Positions 1-9,945 of a DNA stretch of 64,000 nucleotides are shown piece by piece. A model generated the notes under the pieces. The model ran no database searches and had not been told where the DNA came from. It was given only the letters and a program-made list of their open reading frames with translations. Source of the stretch: Bacteroidales bacterium (GTDB lineage Bacteria > Bacteroidota > Bacteroidia > Bacteroidales > UBA932); assembly GCA_017529425.1 (NCBI GenBank), contig JAFXNQ010000015.1, positions 1 through 64,000 on the forward strand. Direction: 5' to 3'. The stretch's first letter is position 1. Each line of letters begins with the position of its first letter. Both the position numbers and the translations under genes were made by a program.

Positions 1-1466
1 ACGTAGAAATATATTTTATCTGAGTCGTTGGTGACTTCTGTGAGTACAATATCGTTGCGGCCGGTATCGTTGATATACTGTCCTATCCGTCCCCATCCGA
101 AGTGGTTGCGATGCCTGATATCATCCACGTCGTCGCCCCATCTTGCCGCCACCTCAGACCAGTCGGCAAAAGAGCCGTCAATTGTGATTGTCTTATTCTC
201 CTTGAATACAGGCAGTTTCTTCGCCCCCTTGAACTTACGGATGAAATCGGCCATAAGATAGTAGTAGTTGTCGCCAAAGCCGCCGTTCAGCGGCTCTATG
301 TCGCGGCTGAATTCATGGTTGTATTGATCAACAAAATATGGGGGAGGACTGTCAGACGGTCTCTGTCGTTGTGCAGTCCACTCGTTCCATCCTGTAAAGA
401 ATATGATTTGAGGATCCAGGCTCATCGCCCGCTCAAACTGCTTCTTGAAATAAATTCCCTTCTCAGGTGTGGGGTTTGCCGGTTCGGTGCCTGTGGTGAC
501 ATCGAAGCTACGCCCGATATTGGAGATAGGGTGGGTGGCAGGCATTACCGGGACGAATTCATTCTTACCGGAATGTTTGCCGGCTTTCTGAGGATATACG
601 CTGCCCCACGGCCATTTGTCTTCTCCGCTGCCAAACCATTTGTCCGATTTGGCGTTGTTTGAAAGGAACCAGGATTGCCGCAGGGTAAAGAAGTCTCTGA
701 ATTCTGCAGGCACTTCCGACGGATTTGCCAGCATCACAGGCTTGCCTTCCCACATAAACCACAGGTCTTTGTACTTTTCGCTTGAATAAATATCATCGTA
801 CAGAAATTGGGATACGGAACCGGCATTGGAGTTTAGCAAAAAGGCGAACTGCGGAGTTCTGTTGCCCTCTGCCCGCATCTCCGTATAGATATTTGCAAGT
901 CTTTCAAATACGCTGTAGTAGTGAAATCCGTTGGTGACATCGAAGAAGATGGCGTCCACTCCGGCATCCACAAGCATCTGTGCGTGCTTACGGATTACCC
1001 ATTCGTCGTTCGATACATAATATCCAAGGTAAGGCTCACCCCAATGGTACATAACCCCTATGTGCCCGAGTTCAGGATTTACGGGGTTCTCGTCCAGTAA
1101 CTTCTGTATGTCATAGGGGCTTCCGGTATCTGCCGATGTAGGCCTGATTACAGTATTGCAGTTGGCGGGAGTATCATATCCGTGGCATCCGTGCCAGAGA
1201 AAATAGAAAACCGCAACGACCTTCCCGTCACGGTCCGCAGAATCTGGATAGCGCCCTGTGTCCAGATCGATGGTGTTGCCCTGAGAGTCTGTGGCAATCC
1301 AGGAAAAAGGATCAGGAGCCTCCGAAGGGATATATACATCCTCTTCGGGAGGCTCCTGATTATGTTCTTCCTGATTTTCCGGTTCTTCCAGTTCCCGGCA
1401 CCCGCAAATCACCATTGCAGCAATCAACAGATATAGGATCGATGGTATGATATTTTTTACAATCAT
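1..1466 (-). CDS. GH71/99-like (DUF5010-type) lipoprotein, C-terminus cut by window edge
   Basis: The minus-strand frame stays open from an ATG at 1466 to the left edge (488 codons), so the stop lies outside the window. The N-terminus is a lipoprotein signal with lipobox ICGC (Cys23), followed by a Glu/Pro-rich spacer typical of surface-exposed Bacteroidetes lipoproteins. The core carries VFYFLWHG (about 86-93), VMYHWGEPY (about 138-146), DAIFFDVTNG (171-180) and a later FFTGWNEW, which fit the barrel of glycoside hydrolase family 71/99-like proteins (DUF5010). From about residue 430, IDGSFADWSEV looks like the first strand of a CBM9/DOMON-type carbohydrate-binding module. Substrate is unknown. 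It lies 42 bases upstream of ilvC's 3' end on the same strand, and nothing ties it to that operon functionally. Confidence 0.75.
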   Translation of the reverse strand, partial: MIVKNIIPSILYLLIAAMVICGCRELEEPENQEEHNQEPPEEDVYIPSEAPDPFSWIATDSQGNTIDLDTGRYPDSADRDGKVVAVFYFLWHGCHGYDTPANCNTVIRPTSADTGSPYDIQKLLDENPVNPELGHIGVMYHWGEPYLGYYVSNDEWVIRKHAQMLVDAGVDAIFFDVTNGFHYYSVFERLANIYTEMRAEGNRTPQFAFLLNSNAGSVSQFLYDDIYSSEKYKDLWFMWEGKPVMLANPSEVPAEFRDFFTLRQSWFLSNNAKSDKWFGSGEDKWPWGSVYPQKAGKHSGKNEFVPVMPATHPISNIGRSFDVTTGTEPANPTPEKGIYFKKQFERAMSLDPQIIFFTGWNEWTAQRQRPSDSPPPYFVDQYNHEFSRDIEPLNGGFGDNYYYLMADFIRKFKGAKKLPVFKENKTITIDGSFADWSEVAARWGDDVDDIRHRNHFGWGRIGQYINDTGRNDIVLTEVTNDSDKIYFY

Positions 1467-1508
1467 GCCAGGGATGTGGAGGTCCGGGTCCTTTTAAGGG
1501 AATAAGAT

Positions 1509-2558
1509 TTATTTTGCGTTCTCGGGACGGAGGGCGCGGACAGCTTTGCCAGCCTGCCACATTTCGCTCTCACGCATCTCCTTGAGTTCTGCCTCAAGAC
1601 CTGCGCGATAGCCTTCCTTACCGTTGGAATCGATGCTGATCTGAGCCTCGTTGCCGGTAGCTACGCTGTTGTAAAGAGCCTCGAATACAGGTTTGGTAGC
1701 ATCGCGGAATTTCTTCCACCAGTCCAGAGCACCGCGCTGTGCGGTGGTGGAGCAGTTTGCGTACATCCAGTCCATACCGTTCTCACCAACCAGCGGGAGA
1801 AGGCTCTGGGAGAGCTCCTCAACTGTCTCGTTGAAAGCCTCGCTGGGGGTGTGTCCGTTTGCGCGGAGTACATCGTACTGGGCAGCGAAAATACCCTGGA
1901 TTGCACCCATGAGGGTACCACGCTCGCCGGTGAGGTCAGAGTAGGTCTCGCGTTTGAAAGTGGTCTCGAACAGATAGCCGCTGCCGATACCTACGCCAAG
2001 GGCGATGGTGCGGTCGTATGCCTTACCTGTAGCGTCCTGCCAGATAGCGTAAGAAGAGTTGATTCCGCGACCCTGGAGGAAGAGGCGGCGCAGTGATGTA
2101 CCGCTACCCTTGGGAGCAACCATGACAACATCGACGTCCTTGGGAGGAACGATGCCGGTGCGCTCGTTATAGGTGATGGCGAAGCCGTGTGAGAAATAGA
2201 GGCATTTGCCTGCTGTGAGGTGCTTCTTGACTGTGGGCCATGCCTGAATCTGGCCTGCGTCGCTGAGCAGGAACTCGATAACGGTTGCCTTTTCGCAAGC
2301 CTCTTCAATCTCAAAGAGGGTCTCACCGGGAACCCAACCGTCTGCGATAGCCTTATCCCAGCTCTTGGAACCCTTGCGCTGGCCCACGATTACGTTGAAA
2401 CCGTTGTCACGCAGGTTGAGTGACTGGCCGGGGCCTTGTACACCATAACCGAGAACTGCGATTGTTTCGTTTGCCAGAACGGCTTTTGCCTTTTCGAGCG
2501 GGAATTCGGCGCGGGTCACAACCTGTTCCTCGACACCGCCAAAATTGATCTTTGCCAT
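1509..2558 (-). CDS. ilvC: Ketol-acid reductoisomerase
   Basis: Second step of valine/isoleucine synthesis: NADPH-dependent isomerisation and reduction of acetolactate or acetohydroxybutyrate to the dihydroxy acid. The 349-residue protein has the Rossmann motif GYGVQGPGQ near residue 38, a cofactor-specificity loop QRKGSKSW, the FSHGF segment, and the C-terminal knotted helical domain with GERGTLMG and acidic metal ligands (ETVEEL). It is the last gene of ilvD-ilvB-ilvN-ilvC, 33 bases after ilvN. Start MAKINFGG matches the family N-terminus. Confidence 0.96.
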   Translation of the reverse strand: MAKINFGGVEEQVVTRAEFPLEKAKAVLANETIAVLGYGVQGPGQSLNLRDNGFNVIVGQRKGSKSWDKAIADGWVPGETLFEIEEACEKATVIEFLLSDAGQIQAWPTVKKHLTAGKCLYFSHGFAITYNERTGIVPPKDVDVVMVAPKGSGTSLRRLFLQGRGINSSYAIWQDATGKAYDRTIALGVGIGSGYLFETTFKRETYSDLTGERGTLMGAIQGIFAAQYDVLRANGHTPSEAFNETVEELSQSLLPLVGENGMDWMYANCSTTAQRGALDWWKKFRDATKPVFEALYNSVATGNEAQISIDSNGKEGYRAGLEAELKEMRESEMWQAGKAVRALRPENAK

Positions 2559-2591
2559 GTTAAAAGTCTGTTAAAATGTTATGATAATAAA

Positions 2592-2861
2592 TTATTTCTT
2601 AATCGTTTTGTAAGTCTTTGTATAGTAGATTTCGGAGAGGTCCACAAAGTTGTTGGCCTGATTCATTATCCGTTTCATGATGTCCTCGCTGGGGCAGAGG
2701 CATATCAGGTTGATGACCGCCATGTTGTTTTCTGTAGCTGTGAAGACCACGCTCAGTACCGGAAGGTTCTTCACGATGAAGAGGGATGTTATGCGGTTCA
2801 GGATGTCCAGACGGTTGCGAACCATCGCGTCAACTACATATTTGTCCATATTCTGTTCCAT
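2592..2861 (-). CDS. ilvN: Acetolactate synthase small (regulatory) subunit, short form
   Basis: Regulatory partner of IlvB. The 89-residue protein is a single ACT domain (MVRNRLDILNRITSLF, then ENNMAVINLICLC) with no C-terminal domain. Many IlvN/IlvH proteins are about 160-190 residues, with a second domain after the ACT domain; this one resembles the short IlvM-type subunit of enterobacterial isozyme II. It sits 9 bases after ilvB and 33 before ilvC, so its identity is strongly supported by context. Whether the short form still gives valine feedback cannot be told from sequence. Confidence 0.88.
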   Translation of the reverse strand: MEQNMDKYVVDAMVRNRLDILNRITSLFIVKNLPVLSVVFTATENNMAVINLICLCPSEDIMKRIMNQANNFVDLSEIYYTKTYKTIKK

Positions 2862-2870
2862 AGCGTAGCT

Positions 2871-4613
2871 TTAATTGATACGGATGTCATCGAGCGACTT
2901 GCCGCCCGGAATCATGGGGAATACATTGGATTCGGCATCCACAAAGGCGTCCAGCAGGAACGGTCCCTTGGATGCAGCCATCTCCTCAACGGCATCTTCT
3001 ATGTCAGAAGGGGAGTTGCAGCAGCGGTATTTGATTTTGTATGCCTTGCAAATAAGTTCAAAGTCGGGGTTTACCAGGCGTGTCTGCGAGAATCGTTTGT
3101 CATAGAAGAGGTCCTGCCACTGGCGAACCATTCCCAGGAAGGAGTTATTCAGAAGGACAATCTTGATGTCGATTCCAGATTGGAGAATTGTGCCAAACTC
3201 CTGCATGTTCATCTGAATGCCGCCATCGCCGCAGATAAGTACCACCTGCGCCTCAGGTTTGCCGCACTTTGCTCCGATGGCGGCGGGGAGGCCAAATCCC
3301 ATCGTGCCCAGGCCGCCGGAGGTGATCCAGCCCGACTTGCGGGTGAGTTTAAGATAGCGGGCTGCGAACATCTGGTTTTGTCCGACGTCGGTCACCAGGA
3401 CGACATTCTCGCCGAATTCGGTCTGCTTGCGCTTGCTTATCCGCTCGATGTAATGGTCGTTGATTGCATTTACAACCTGGGCCATATTCAGCGACGGGCT
3501 GCTCAGCTTGGGAGCGATGACTTTCTCTTTCTCAAAGTCGTAACGCTCGTAGCCATACTTGCGCCAGGCCTCGCGGTCCTTGAAGACCAGCCCCTTGGAT
3601 ATCCGCTCGAGGGCATCCTTTGCGTCGTCGTGTATCTTTACGTCAACCGGCACGTTCTTGTTGAACTCGGTCTTGTCTATATCTACGTGGATAATCTTGG
3701 CCTTGGGGGCGTAATTTGCCACACGGCCAGTCACGCGGTCGGAGAACCGCATTCCCACCGCCAGGATCACATCCGCCTCCTGGGTCATATTGTTGGCGGG
3801 GATGTTGCCGTGCATACCTACCATACCTATGTAGTAATGGTCGTGGAAGTTCATTGCGCTGCGGCCCAGCAGGGTGCACGCCACGGGGATGCAGGCTTTG
3901 TTGGCGCATTCTGCAAGTATGTTTTCCGCACCGGAGATGATTACACCCTGACCGGCGATGATGAGCGGCTTTTCTGCATTGTTAAGCAGTTGTATTGCCT
4001 CGTCTATCCTGCGTGCTACCTTTTCAGATTCATCGGAGCGGACTACATGGACCATTTTGCTGAGGGCCAGCTCTTTGTCGTAAACATAGTCGCACATCTC
4101 AACCTGGGCATTCTTGGTGAGGCTGATAAGCACCGGACCGGGACGGTCGCTGCGGGCAATGTGGAATGCCTGAGGTACAATCTCGGCAATCTCAGAGGCC
4201 TTGGTAATCTGATAGTTCCATTTGGTGATGGGGGAGGTTATACCCAGCATGTCTGCCTCCTGGAAAAAATTGGTACCCAGCTTGTTTGCATCTACCTGGG
4301 CGGTGATGCAGACGATGGGGGTGGAGTCCATCATGGCGTCTGCGATGCCGGTCACAAAGTTTGTGGCGCCGGGGCCGCTGGTGGCAAGGCATACGCCTAC
4401 CTTTCCCGATGCACGGGCATATCCCTCTGCTGCGTGTACGGCACCCTGCTCGTGACGGACCAGGATGTGGTTGAGCCGGTCGCGGTAGTCATAGAGACGA
4501 TCGTAGATGGGTATAATTGAACCACCAGGATAACCGAATACGGTTTCAATACCCTCGGCGAGTATCGTCTCAATGAGGGCATCTGCGCCTGATATATGTT
4601 TTGCTTTCTGCAT
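2871..4613 (-). CDS. ilvB: Acetolactate synthase large (catalytic) subunit
   Basis: Thiamine-diphosphate enzyme condensing pyruvate with pyruvate or 2-oxobutyrate, the first common step of branched-chain amino acid synthesis. In 580 residues it shows the N-terminal pyrimidine-binding domain with GYPGGSIIPIYD and the catalytic glutamate in RHEQGAVHAAEGYAR, a central FAD-type domain (LLGRSAMNFHD, VGMHG), and the C-terminal diphosphate motif GDGGIQMNMQE followed by NNSFLGMVRQWQ. The gene is 3 bases after ilvD and 9 before ilvN, so the four ilv genes are almost certainly one transcript. Confidence 0.96.
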   Translation of the reverse strand: MQKAKHISGADALIETILAEGIETVFGYPGGSIIPIYDRLYDYRDRLNHILVRHEQGAVHAAEGYARASGKVGVCLATSGPGATNFVTGIADAMMDSTPIVCITAQVDANKLGTNFFQEADMLGITSPITKWNYQITKASEIAEIVPQAFHIARSDRPGPVLISLTKNAQVEMCDYVYDKELALSKMVHVVRSDESEKVARRIDEAIQLLNNAEKPLIIAGQGVIISGAENILAECANKACIPVACTLLGRSAMNFHDHYYIGMVGMHGNIPANNMTQEADVILAVGMRFSDRVTGRVANYAPKAKIIHVDIDKTEFNKNVPVDVKIHDDAKDALERISKGLVFKDREAWRKYGYERYDFEKEKVIAPKLSSPSLNMAQVVNAINDHYIERISKRKQTEFGENVVLVTDVGQNQMFAARYLKLTRKSGWITSGGLGTMGFGLPAAIGAKCGKPEAQVVLICGDGGIQMNMQEFGTILQSGIDIKIVLLNNSFLGMVRQWQDLFYDKRFSQTRLVNPDFELICKAYKIKYRCCNSPSDIEDAVEEMAASKGPFLLDAFVDAESNVFPMIPGGKSLDDIRIN

Positions 4614-4616
4614 AAT

Positions 4617-6422
4617 TTACCTTATAATTCTTACGCCACCCTTGTCGGCGCTGTCGGCCAGCGCTGCGTATGCCTGCAATGCTTTGCTTACCACGCGGTT
4701 GCGGTTGGCTGGAGCGTATTCTTTAATTGCGGCCCGGCGTGCATCCATCTCCTCCTGGGTGATATCTACATTGATGGTGCGTCCCGGAACGTCAATATTG
4801 ATTATGTCGCCGTCCTTGATAAGGGCGATGGGGCCTTTGTTGGCAGCTTCCGGCGAGATGTGGCCGATTGAAAGGCCGCTGGTGCCGCCGGAGAAACGGC
4901 CGTCGGTTATCAAGGCGCATTTCTGGCCAAGATGTTTGCTCTTCAGGAAAGATGTAGGGTAGAGCATCTCCTGCATTCCGGGGCCGCCCTTGGGGCCTTC
5001 GTAGCGGATAACTACCACGTCGCCCGCCTTGACTTTGTCTCCGAGGATCCCTTCTACGGCATCTTCCTGGCTCTCGAACACGATTGCCCGGCCGCTGAAA
5101 CGGAGGATTTCCTCCGGGACGCCGGCAGTCTTTACAATACATCCGTCGGGAGCTATGTTGCCGCGCAGCACGGCAATTCCGCCGTCTTTCAGATAGGCGT
5201 GATCCACATCGCGGATACAACCTTCGCTGCGGTCGGTGTCAAGCTCTTTATACATCTTCTTGTTCTTCCCCATCTGGGTTGTACGCTTGCCGCCCGGAGC
5301 CGAATAATATATGGAATCGCTCTTTGCGGAGAATACTGTGTTGTCGTACATCGCCTCCCGTAGGGTGGAATAGTCCACGCGGAGGGTGCTTGAATCCAGC
5401 AACCCCTTCTTCTCCAGCTCCATCAGTATGCCCATCACGCCGCCGGCGCGGTTTACGTCCTGAACATGATAGTGACCGTTGGGTGCAACCTTGCAGATTA
5501 CGGGAATCTCGCGGGAGAGCCGGTCGACGTCCGCCATTGTGAAATCGACTTGCGCCTCGTGTGCTATTGCAAGCAGGTGAAGCACGGTGTTGGTGCTGCC
5601 ACCCATTGCTATATCCAACTTCATTGCGTTCTCAAACGCAGCCTTGGTCGCGATGGAGCGGGGGAGAACCTTGTCGTTATTTTTGAAATAGTATTCGTTT
5701 GCCAGTTTCACTATTAACCTTGCACCCTCTATGAAGAGTTTGCGGCGGTTGATGTGGGTGGCGAGGATGGTGCCGTTGCCCACGGGGGCCATGCCAAGAG
5801 CCTCGCTGAGGCAGTTCATGCTGTTGGCGGTGAACATGCCGGAGCAGCATCCGCATGTGGGGCAGCCGCGATCTTCATATTTGTTGAGGGTCCATTTGTT
5901 CACCCCTTTGTCGCCGCCTGCCACCATCACGTCAATCAGGTCGCAGTCCTTGCCTTTAACGTTGCCGGCCTCCATCGGGCCGCCAGAAACAAATACGGCG
6001 GGAATATTGAGCCTCATGGCAGCCATCAGCATGCCCGGGGTTATTTTGTCGCAGTTGGAGATGCAAATCATGGCGTCGGCACAGTGCGCATTGCACATGT
6101 ACTCCACGCTGTCTGCTATAATCTCGCGGGAGGGGAGGCTGTAAAGCATTCCGCCATGACCCATTGCGATGCCGTCGTCTATTGCGATTGTATTGAACTC
6201 TGCGGCAAAGCAGCCCTGGCGTTCAATCTCTTTCTTGATCAGCTGGCCGACCTCGTGCAGATGGACGTGTCCGGGGACAAATTGGGTGAATGAGTTAACG
6301 ATTGCAATAATCGGCTTGCCGACCTGTCTACTTTTCATTCCGTTGGCCTTCCAAAGGGCGCGTGCGCCCGCCATCTCCCGGCCCAGGAATGTTTTACTGC
6401 TGCGAAGTGTTGCCATATACAC
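4617..6422 (-). CDS. ilvD: Dihydroxy-acid dehydratase
   Basis: Iron-sulfur enzyme that dehydrates the dihydroxy acid to the 2-keto acid of valine or isoleucine. The 601-residue protein contains cluster ligands in [12 protein letters not shown] (Cys124) and [12 protein letters not shown], and the active-site segment [19 protein letters not shown]. It is the first gene of the ilv operon. An alternative start at the second Met ([10 protein letters not shown], 6416) is equally good; both are just downstream of the promoter at 6445-6478. The operon order ilvD-B-N-C is common in Bacteroidetes. Confidence 0.96.
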   Translation of the reverse strand: MYMATLRSSKTFLGREMAGARALWKANGMKSRQVGKPIIAIVNSFTQFVPGHVHLHEVGQLIKKEIERQGCFAAEFNTIAIDDGIAMGHGGMLYSLPSREIIADSVEYMCNAHCADAMICISNCDKITPGMLMAAMRLNIPAVFVSGGPMEAGNVKGKDCDLIDVMVAGGDKGVNKWTLNKYEDRGCPTCGCCSGMFTANSMNCLSEALGMAPVGNGTILATHINRRKLFIEGARLIVKLANEYYFKNNDKVLPRSIATKAAFENAMKLDIAMGGSTNTVLHLLAIAHEAQVDFTMADVDRLSREIPVICKVAPNGHYHVQDVNRAGGVMGILMELEKKGLLDSSTLRVDYSTLREAMYDNTVFSAKSDSIYYSAPGGKRTTQMGKNKKMYKELDTDRSEGCIRDVDHAYLKDGGIAVLRGNIAPDGCIVKTAGVPEEILRFSGRAIVFESQEDAVEGILGDKVKAGDVVVIRYEGPKGGPGMQEMLYPTSFLKSKHLGQKCALITDGRFSGGTSGLSIGHISPEAANKGPIALIKDGDIINIDVPGRTINVDITQEEMDARRAAIKEYAPANRNRVVSKALQAYAALADSADKGGVRIIR

Positions 6423-6444
6423 CTGGTTATGTTAATATGAATTG

Positions 6445-6478
6445 CAAAAGTATCTTTTTTTTGTTATTATTAACCAAA
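6445..6478 (-). promoter_or_regulatory. Promoter of the ilvDBNC operon
   Basis: Read on the minus strand, TACTTTTG (6452-6445) exactly matches the Bacteroidetes -7 consensus TAnnTTTG. A TTTG (6478-6475) sits 22 bases upstream, near the usual -33 position. The predicted start of transcription falls about 17 bases before the ilvD ATG. Confidence 0.7.
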
Positions 6479-6522
6479 ATTATCTCAATTTTGTGGTTGG
6501 AAACGTGAGATAAGCAGACATT

Positions 6523-8019
6523 ATGAAAGATAAACTCTACATTTTTGACACTACACTTCGCGACGGGGAGCAGGTCCCCGGTTGCCAGTTGAACACAATA
6601 GAGAAGATAGAACTCGCAAAATTGCTTGAGACTCTGGGAGTTGATATCATTGAATGCGGATTCCCCATATCCAGTCCCGGCGATTTCAAATCGGTAGTTG
6701 AGATTTCTAAGATAATAACCGAATCCCGCATATGCGCTCTCTCCCGTGCGGTTGAAAAAGATATTGATGCTGCGGCTGATGCCCTCCATTTTGCACGGCT
6801 CAAAAGGATTCACACCGGAATCGGTACCTCCGATTATCATATCAAGTATAAGTTCAACTCTAACCGGGAAGAGATAATCTCCCGTGCGGTAGCTGCCGTC
6901 AAGTATGCGCGGGACAAGGTGGATGACGTGGAATTTTATGCAGAGGATGCAGGCCGCACAGACAACGAGTATCTCGCCAGGGTGGTGGAGGCTGTGATTG
7001 CTGCCGGCGCAACCGTGGTGAATATCCCTGACACAACCGGCTACTGTTTCCCGGAGGAATTTGGCGCTAAGATCGCGTTCCTCATGAATAATGTCCCCAA
7101 TATCGACAAGGCGATTATCTCTACCCATTGTCATAACGACCTGGGCATGGCCACCGCCAATACTCTGGCGGGCGTAATGGCGGGTGCGCGGCAGGCAGAG
7201 GTAACCATCAACGGCATTGGAGAGCGTGCCGGCAATACCGCCCTTGAGGAGGTGGTGATGGCCATCAAGAGCCGCAGGGAATTCCCCGTTGACACAGATA
7301 TAAAGATCAAGCAGATAACCAAGGTCTCGCACCAGGTATCGTCTATGATGCGAATGCCGGTGCAGCCAAATAAGGCTATTGTCGGCCGCAACGCGTTTGC
7401 CCACTCTTCAGGTATCCATCAGGATGGGGTGCTCAAGAACCGCGAGAGCTATGAGATAATCGACCCTACCGACATTGGGTTGAACGATTCAATAATCGCA
7501 CTTACTGCCCGCAGCGGTCGTGCTGCCCTGAACCATCATTTCCATCGCCTGGGTCTCAATCTGTCCGCACAGGAACTGGCAATCGCATATGAAAAGTTTC
7601 TACGTGTCGCTGACAGCAAGAAGGATATCGACGACGCCGATTTGTATGAGATTGCAGGTGTAACAGAGGGCAATGTTACGCAGAAGATACGTCTTACTTA
7701 CCTGCAGGTTGTTTGCGGCAAGAACTCACTTCCCATGGCTACTGTCACCCTCGATATAGACGGTGAGAGCTGCACTGCGACTTGCGGTGGCATAGGGCCT
7801 ATAGATGCCGCATTTGCCGCTGTAAAAACTTTGGTGCACAGGCGCATAAATCTTGAGGAGATGCTCATACAGTCTATCAACAGAGGTACTAACGACATAG
7901 GTAAGGTTCACATACAGGTTGAGAACAAGGGGCAGATTTATTATGGTTTCGCCGCTGACAAGGATATCATTACCGCTACCGTAGAGGCTTACGTCAACGC
8001 CATTTCAAAATTGTTATAA
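6523..8019 (+). CDS. leuA: 2-isopropylmalate synthase
   Basis: Condenses acetyl-CoA with 2-ketoisovalerate, the first committed step of leucine synthesis. The 498-residue protein has an HMGL-like barrel with [11 protein letters not shown] at residues 10-20, the metal motif [27 protein letters not shown], and a C-terminal regulatory/dimer domain (about 350-498) ending in a repeated beta-alpha fold ([19 protein letters not shown]). It is divergent from ilvD across about 100 bases. No leuB, leuC or leuD is present here. Homocitrate or citramalate synthase are less likely alternatives, given the full LeuA C-terminal domain and the ilv neighbourhood. Confidence 0.9.
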   Translation: MKDKLYIFDTTLRDGEQVPGCQLNTIEKIELAKLLETLGVDIIECGFPISSPGDFKSVVEISKIITESRICALSRAVEKDIDAAADALHFARLKRIHTGIGTSDYHIKYKFNSNREEIISRAVAAVKYARDKVDDVEFYAEDAGRTDNEYLARVVEAVIAAGATVVNIPDTTGYCFPEEFGAKIAFLMNNVPNIDKAIISTHCHNDLGMATANTLAGVMAGARQAEVTINGIGERAGNTALEEVVMAIKSRREFPVDTDIKIKQITKVSHQVSSMMRMPVQPNKAIVGRNAFAHSSGIHQDGVLKNRESYEIIDPTDIGLNDSIIALTARSGRAALNHHFHRLGLNLSAQELAIAYEKFLRVADSKKDIDDADLYEIAGVTEGNVTQKIRLTYLQVVCGKNSLPMATVTLDIDGESCTATCGGIGPIDAAFAAVKTLVHRRINLEEMLIQSINRGTNDIGKVHIQVENKGQIYYGFAADKDIITATVEAYVNAISKLL

Positions 8020-8030
8020 TTGTTTTATCC

Positions 8031-8906
8031 ATGATACCTAAATCAGAACTTATAATTAACCCCGACGGTTCCGCATTCCACGTCCACATAAAGCCGGATC
8101 AGCTGGCCGATACCGTACTGCTGATGGGTGACCCGGGTCGCGTAGGCGCTGTGTCTTCTTTCTTTGATAGCATCGAGGCGGAGGGGCAAAGCCGCGAATT
8201 CCGCTTTGCTACAGGTACATACAAGGGCAAGAGAATGACATGTGTTTCTCACGGCATAGGTCCTGACAATATAGATATCGTGATGACAGAGCTGGATGCA
8301 TTGGCCAACATAGACTTTGCGACCCGCGAAATCAAGCCTGTTCACCGTCGCCTTACGCTTGTCAGGATGGGTACGTGTGGTGCAATACAGCCAGATATCC
8401 CCATCGGGAGCGCTGTGCTGTCGCATGTAAGCATTGGTTTTGACTGTCTGATGCGCTGGTACGCTGACATAGACAAGATTAACCTGAAGGACTATGAAGA
8501 AGATTTCCTTCGCTTTATGGATTGGGATGCTGCCGGCCTGCCGCACCCTTATTTTGTAAAGGCATCACAGGAGTTGACTTATTTGTTCTCTGACTGGACA
8601 GTAAAAGGCATGACAATTTCAGCTCCGGGTTTCTACGGACCTCAAGGGCGGGTGCTGCGTCTTAAACTGGCGATGCCGGATATGTTGGAGAAGCTTGAGA
8701 AATGGAGTTATGACGGTCGTCGGATAACCAACTTTGAGATGGAAAGCGGTGCTCTCGCTGGAATGTCGGCACAGCTTGGACACGATGCAATAACCGTGTG
8801 CTGCGTAATTGCCAACAGATATGCAGGGGAGAGCAATACAGATTACAGGCCTTTCGTACAGAGTATGATAGAGGCCACCCTGGATACGCTTGCCAAATAC
8901 CAGTAA
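8031..8906 (+). CDS. Nucleoside phosphorylase (uridine phosphorylase-like)
   Basis: Phosphorolytic cleavage of a nucleoside to base plus ribose-1-phosphate. The 291-residue protein has the phosphate-binding GDPGRVG near residue 32, VRMGTCGAIQPDIPIGSAVL in the middle, and the ribose-binding MESGALAGMSAQLG near residue 240, all typical of the PNP/UDP family. It begins 11 bases after leuA, so the two are probably co-transcribed. Its stop codon abuts that of the convergent carboxypeptidase. Uridine is the most likely substrate by overall similarity, but this is not certain. Confidence 0.85.
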   Translation: MIPKSELIINPDGSAFHVHIKPDQLADTVLLMGDPGRVGAVSSFFDSIEAEGQSREFRFATGTYKGKRMTCVSHGIGPDNIDIVMTELDALANIDFATREIKPVHRRLTLVRMGTCGAIQPDIPIGSAVLSHVSIGFDCLMRWYADIDKINLKDYEEDFLRFMDWDAAGLPHPYFVKASQELTYLFSDWTVKGMTISAPGFYGPQGRVLRLKLAMPDMLEKLEKWSYDGRRITNFEMESGALAGMSAQLGHDAITVCCVIANRYAGESNTDYRPFVQSMIEATLDTLAKYQ

Positions 8907-9938
8907 TTACTCGTTAACGATTATTCCGGCGGTATCTATTATATTTCTATCGCCGTAAATACAGAAGGATATCGAAGATTCGTTATCCGTTACTTTTATA
9001 GTTGTTTCTGCCCCCATTATCAGTGGGAGATTTATATCACCGTGTCCGGCCGGGAATCCGCACAAGACCGGTATGTCCCGCCCTTTGAGATATGAGCAGA
9101 TCATTTCCTCCGGGCTTTCCCATTCTAGATCTGCTACACAGTCGGTGAACTCGCCAAGGATGATTCCCTTGCATCGGTCAATGACGCCTGTGAGTATCAG
9201 CATGTTGAACAGCCGGTCAATATTATGGTAGCTCTCTTCTACCTCTTCCAGAAAGAGTATGAAGTCTCCGTCCCGGGTGGGGTCGGCAGATGTCCCTGTC
9301 AGGGGGGCAATAGTGCACAGGTTGCCACCCACAAGGATTCCGGTTCCCTCGCCTTTTATATTCTTGGGATGTGCGGGGAGCCGGTATTCCGGAATCTTAC
9401 CTTCAAGCAGCTCCCGCAGAAGAATGCTGTTTGTGTCACGGCCGTGATACTTTGCAATGTATGCCCCAATCGTGCCGTGAATCCCCATGACTCCGTCGCA
9501 TGTCTCCATAGCTAGAAGAGTAGTGATGTCGCTGAATCCGACCAGCCATTTTGGGTGTGCGGCAAATTCTCCCGATTTCATCATATCTGTGAGGTGAATG
9601 GTGCCATAACCTCCGCGGTTACAGATTATGGCCTTAATGTCAGGGTCATTCAGGGCCCATCTGAGATCGCTTATCCGCTGCTCGGCATTGCCGGCATACG
9701 TCCCCAGGAAGACACTGTCCACGAATGCCCCCTCTACCGGCTCGTAACCCCAATCGCGCAACACGATGGCGGCGGTATCGACATTAGTGATATCTGTGTG
9801 GTAAGAAGGAGAAATCAGGGCAATCTTGTCGCCGGGCTTCAGGAAATCCGGCATAGTGCAGCGGTTGGCAGATTTATGCTGAGCCCATACAGTATGTGCA
9901 AGGGCCAGTATTAGCAGGCTGATAAACAGGCGTTTCAT
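8907..9938 (-). CDS. LD-carboxypeptidase, peptidase family S66, exported
   Basis: S66 enzymes remove the terminal D-amino acid from peptidoglycan tetrapeptides or hydrolyse related amide bonds. The 343-residue protein has a cleavable signal peptide (MKRLFISLL...VWA). The nucleophile-elbow serine is in VGFSDITTL, then HGTIGAY follows, the catalytic glutamate region is LFLEEVEESYHNIDR, and the histidine is in GFPAGHGDINLPL. It is therefore likely active in the periplasm. Last gene of the nine-gene operon, 7 bases after the alanine symporter: release of D-Ala from the wall followed by uptake is a plausible link, but that is inference. Confidence 0.88.
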   Translation of the reverse strand: MKRLFISLLILALAHTVWAQHKSANRCTMPDFLKPGDKIALISPSYHTDITNVDTAAIVLRDWGYEPVEGAFVDSVFLGTYAGNAEQRISDLRWALNDPDIKAIICNRGGYGTIHLTDMMKSGEFAAHPKWLVGFSDITTLLAMETCDGVMGIHGTIGAYIAKYHGRDTNSILLRELLEGKIPEYRLPAHPKNIKGEGTGILVGGNLCTIAPLTGTSADPTRDGDFILFLEEVEESYHNIDRLFNMLILTGVIDRCKGIILGEFTDCVADLEWESPEEMICSYLKGRDIPVLCGFPAGHGDINLPLIMGAETTIKVTDNESSISFCIYGDRNIIDTAGIIVNE

Positions 9939-9945
9939 ATAAATG

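Noticed and set aside
2436..4520. Long plus-strand open frame (694 codons) opposite ilvB/ilvN
   Set aside because: Antisense to ilvB with clear IlvB motifs on minus; the plus frame has low-complexity His/Val/Tyr composition typical of a reverse-strand shadow.
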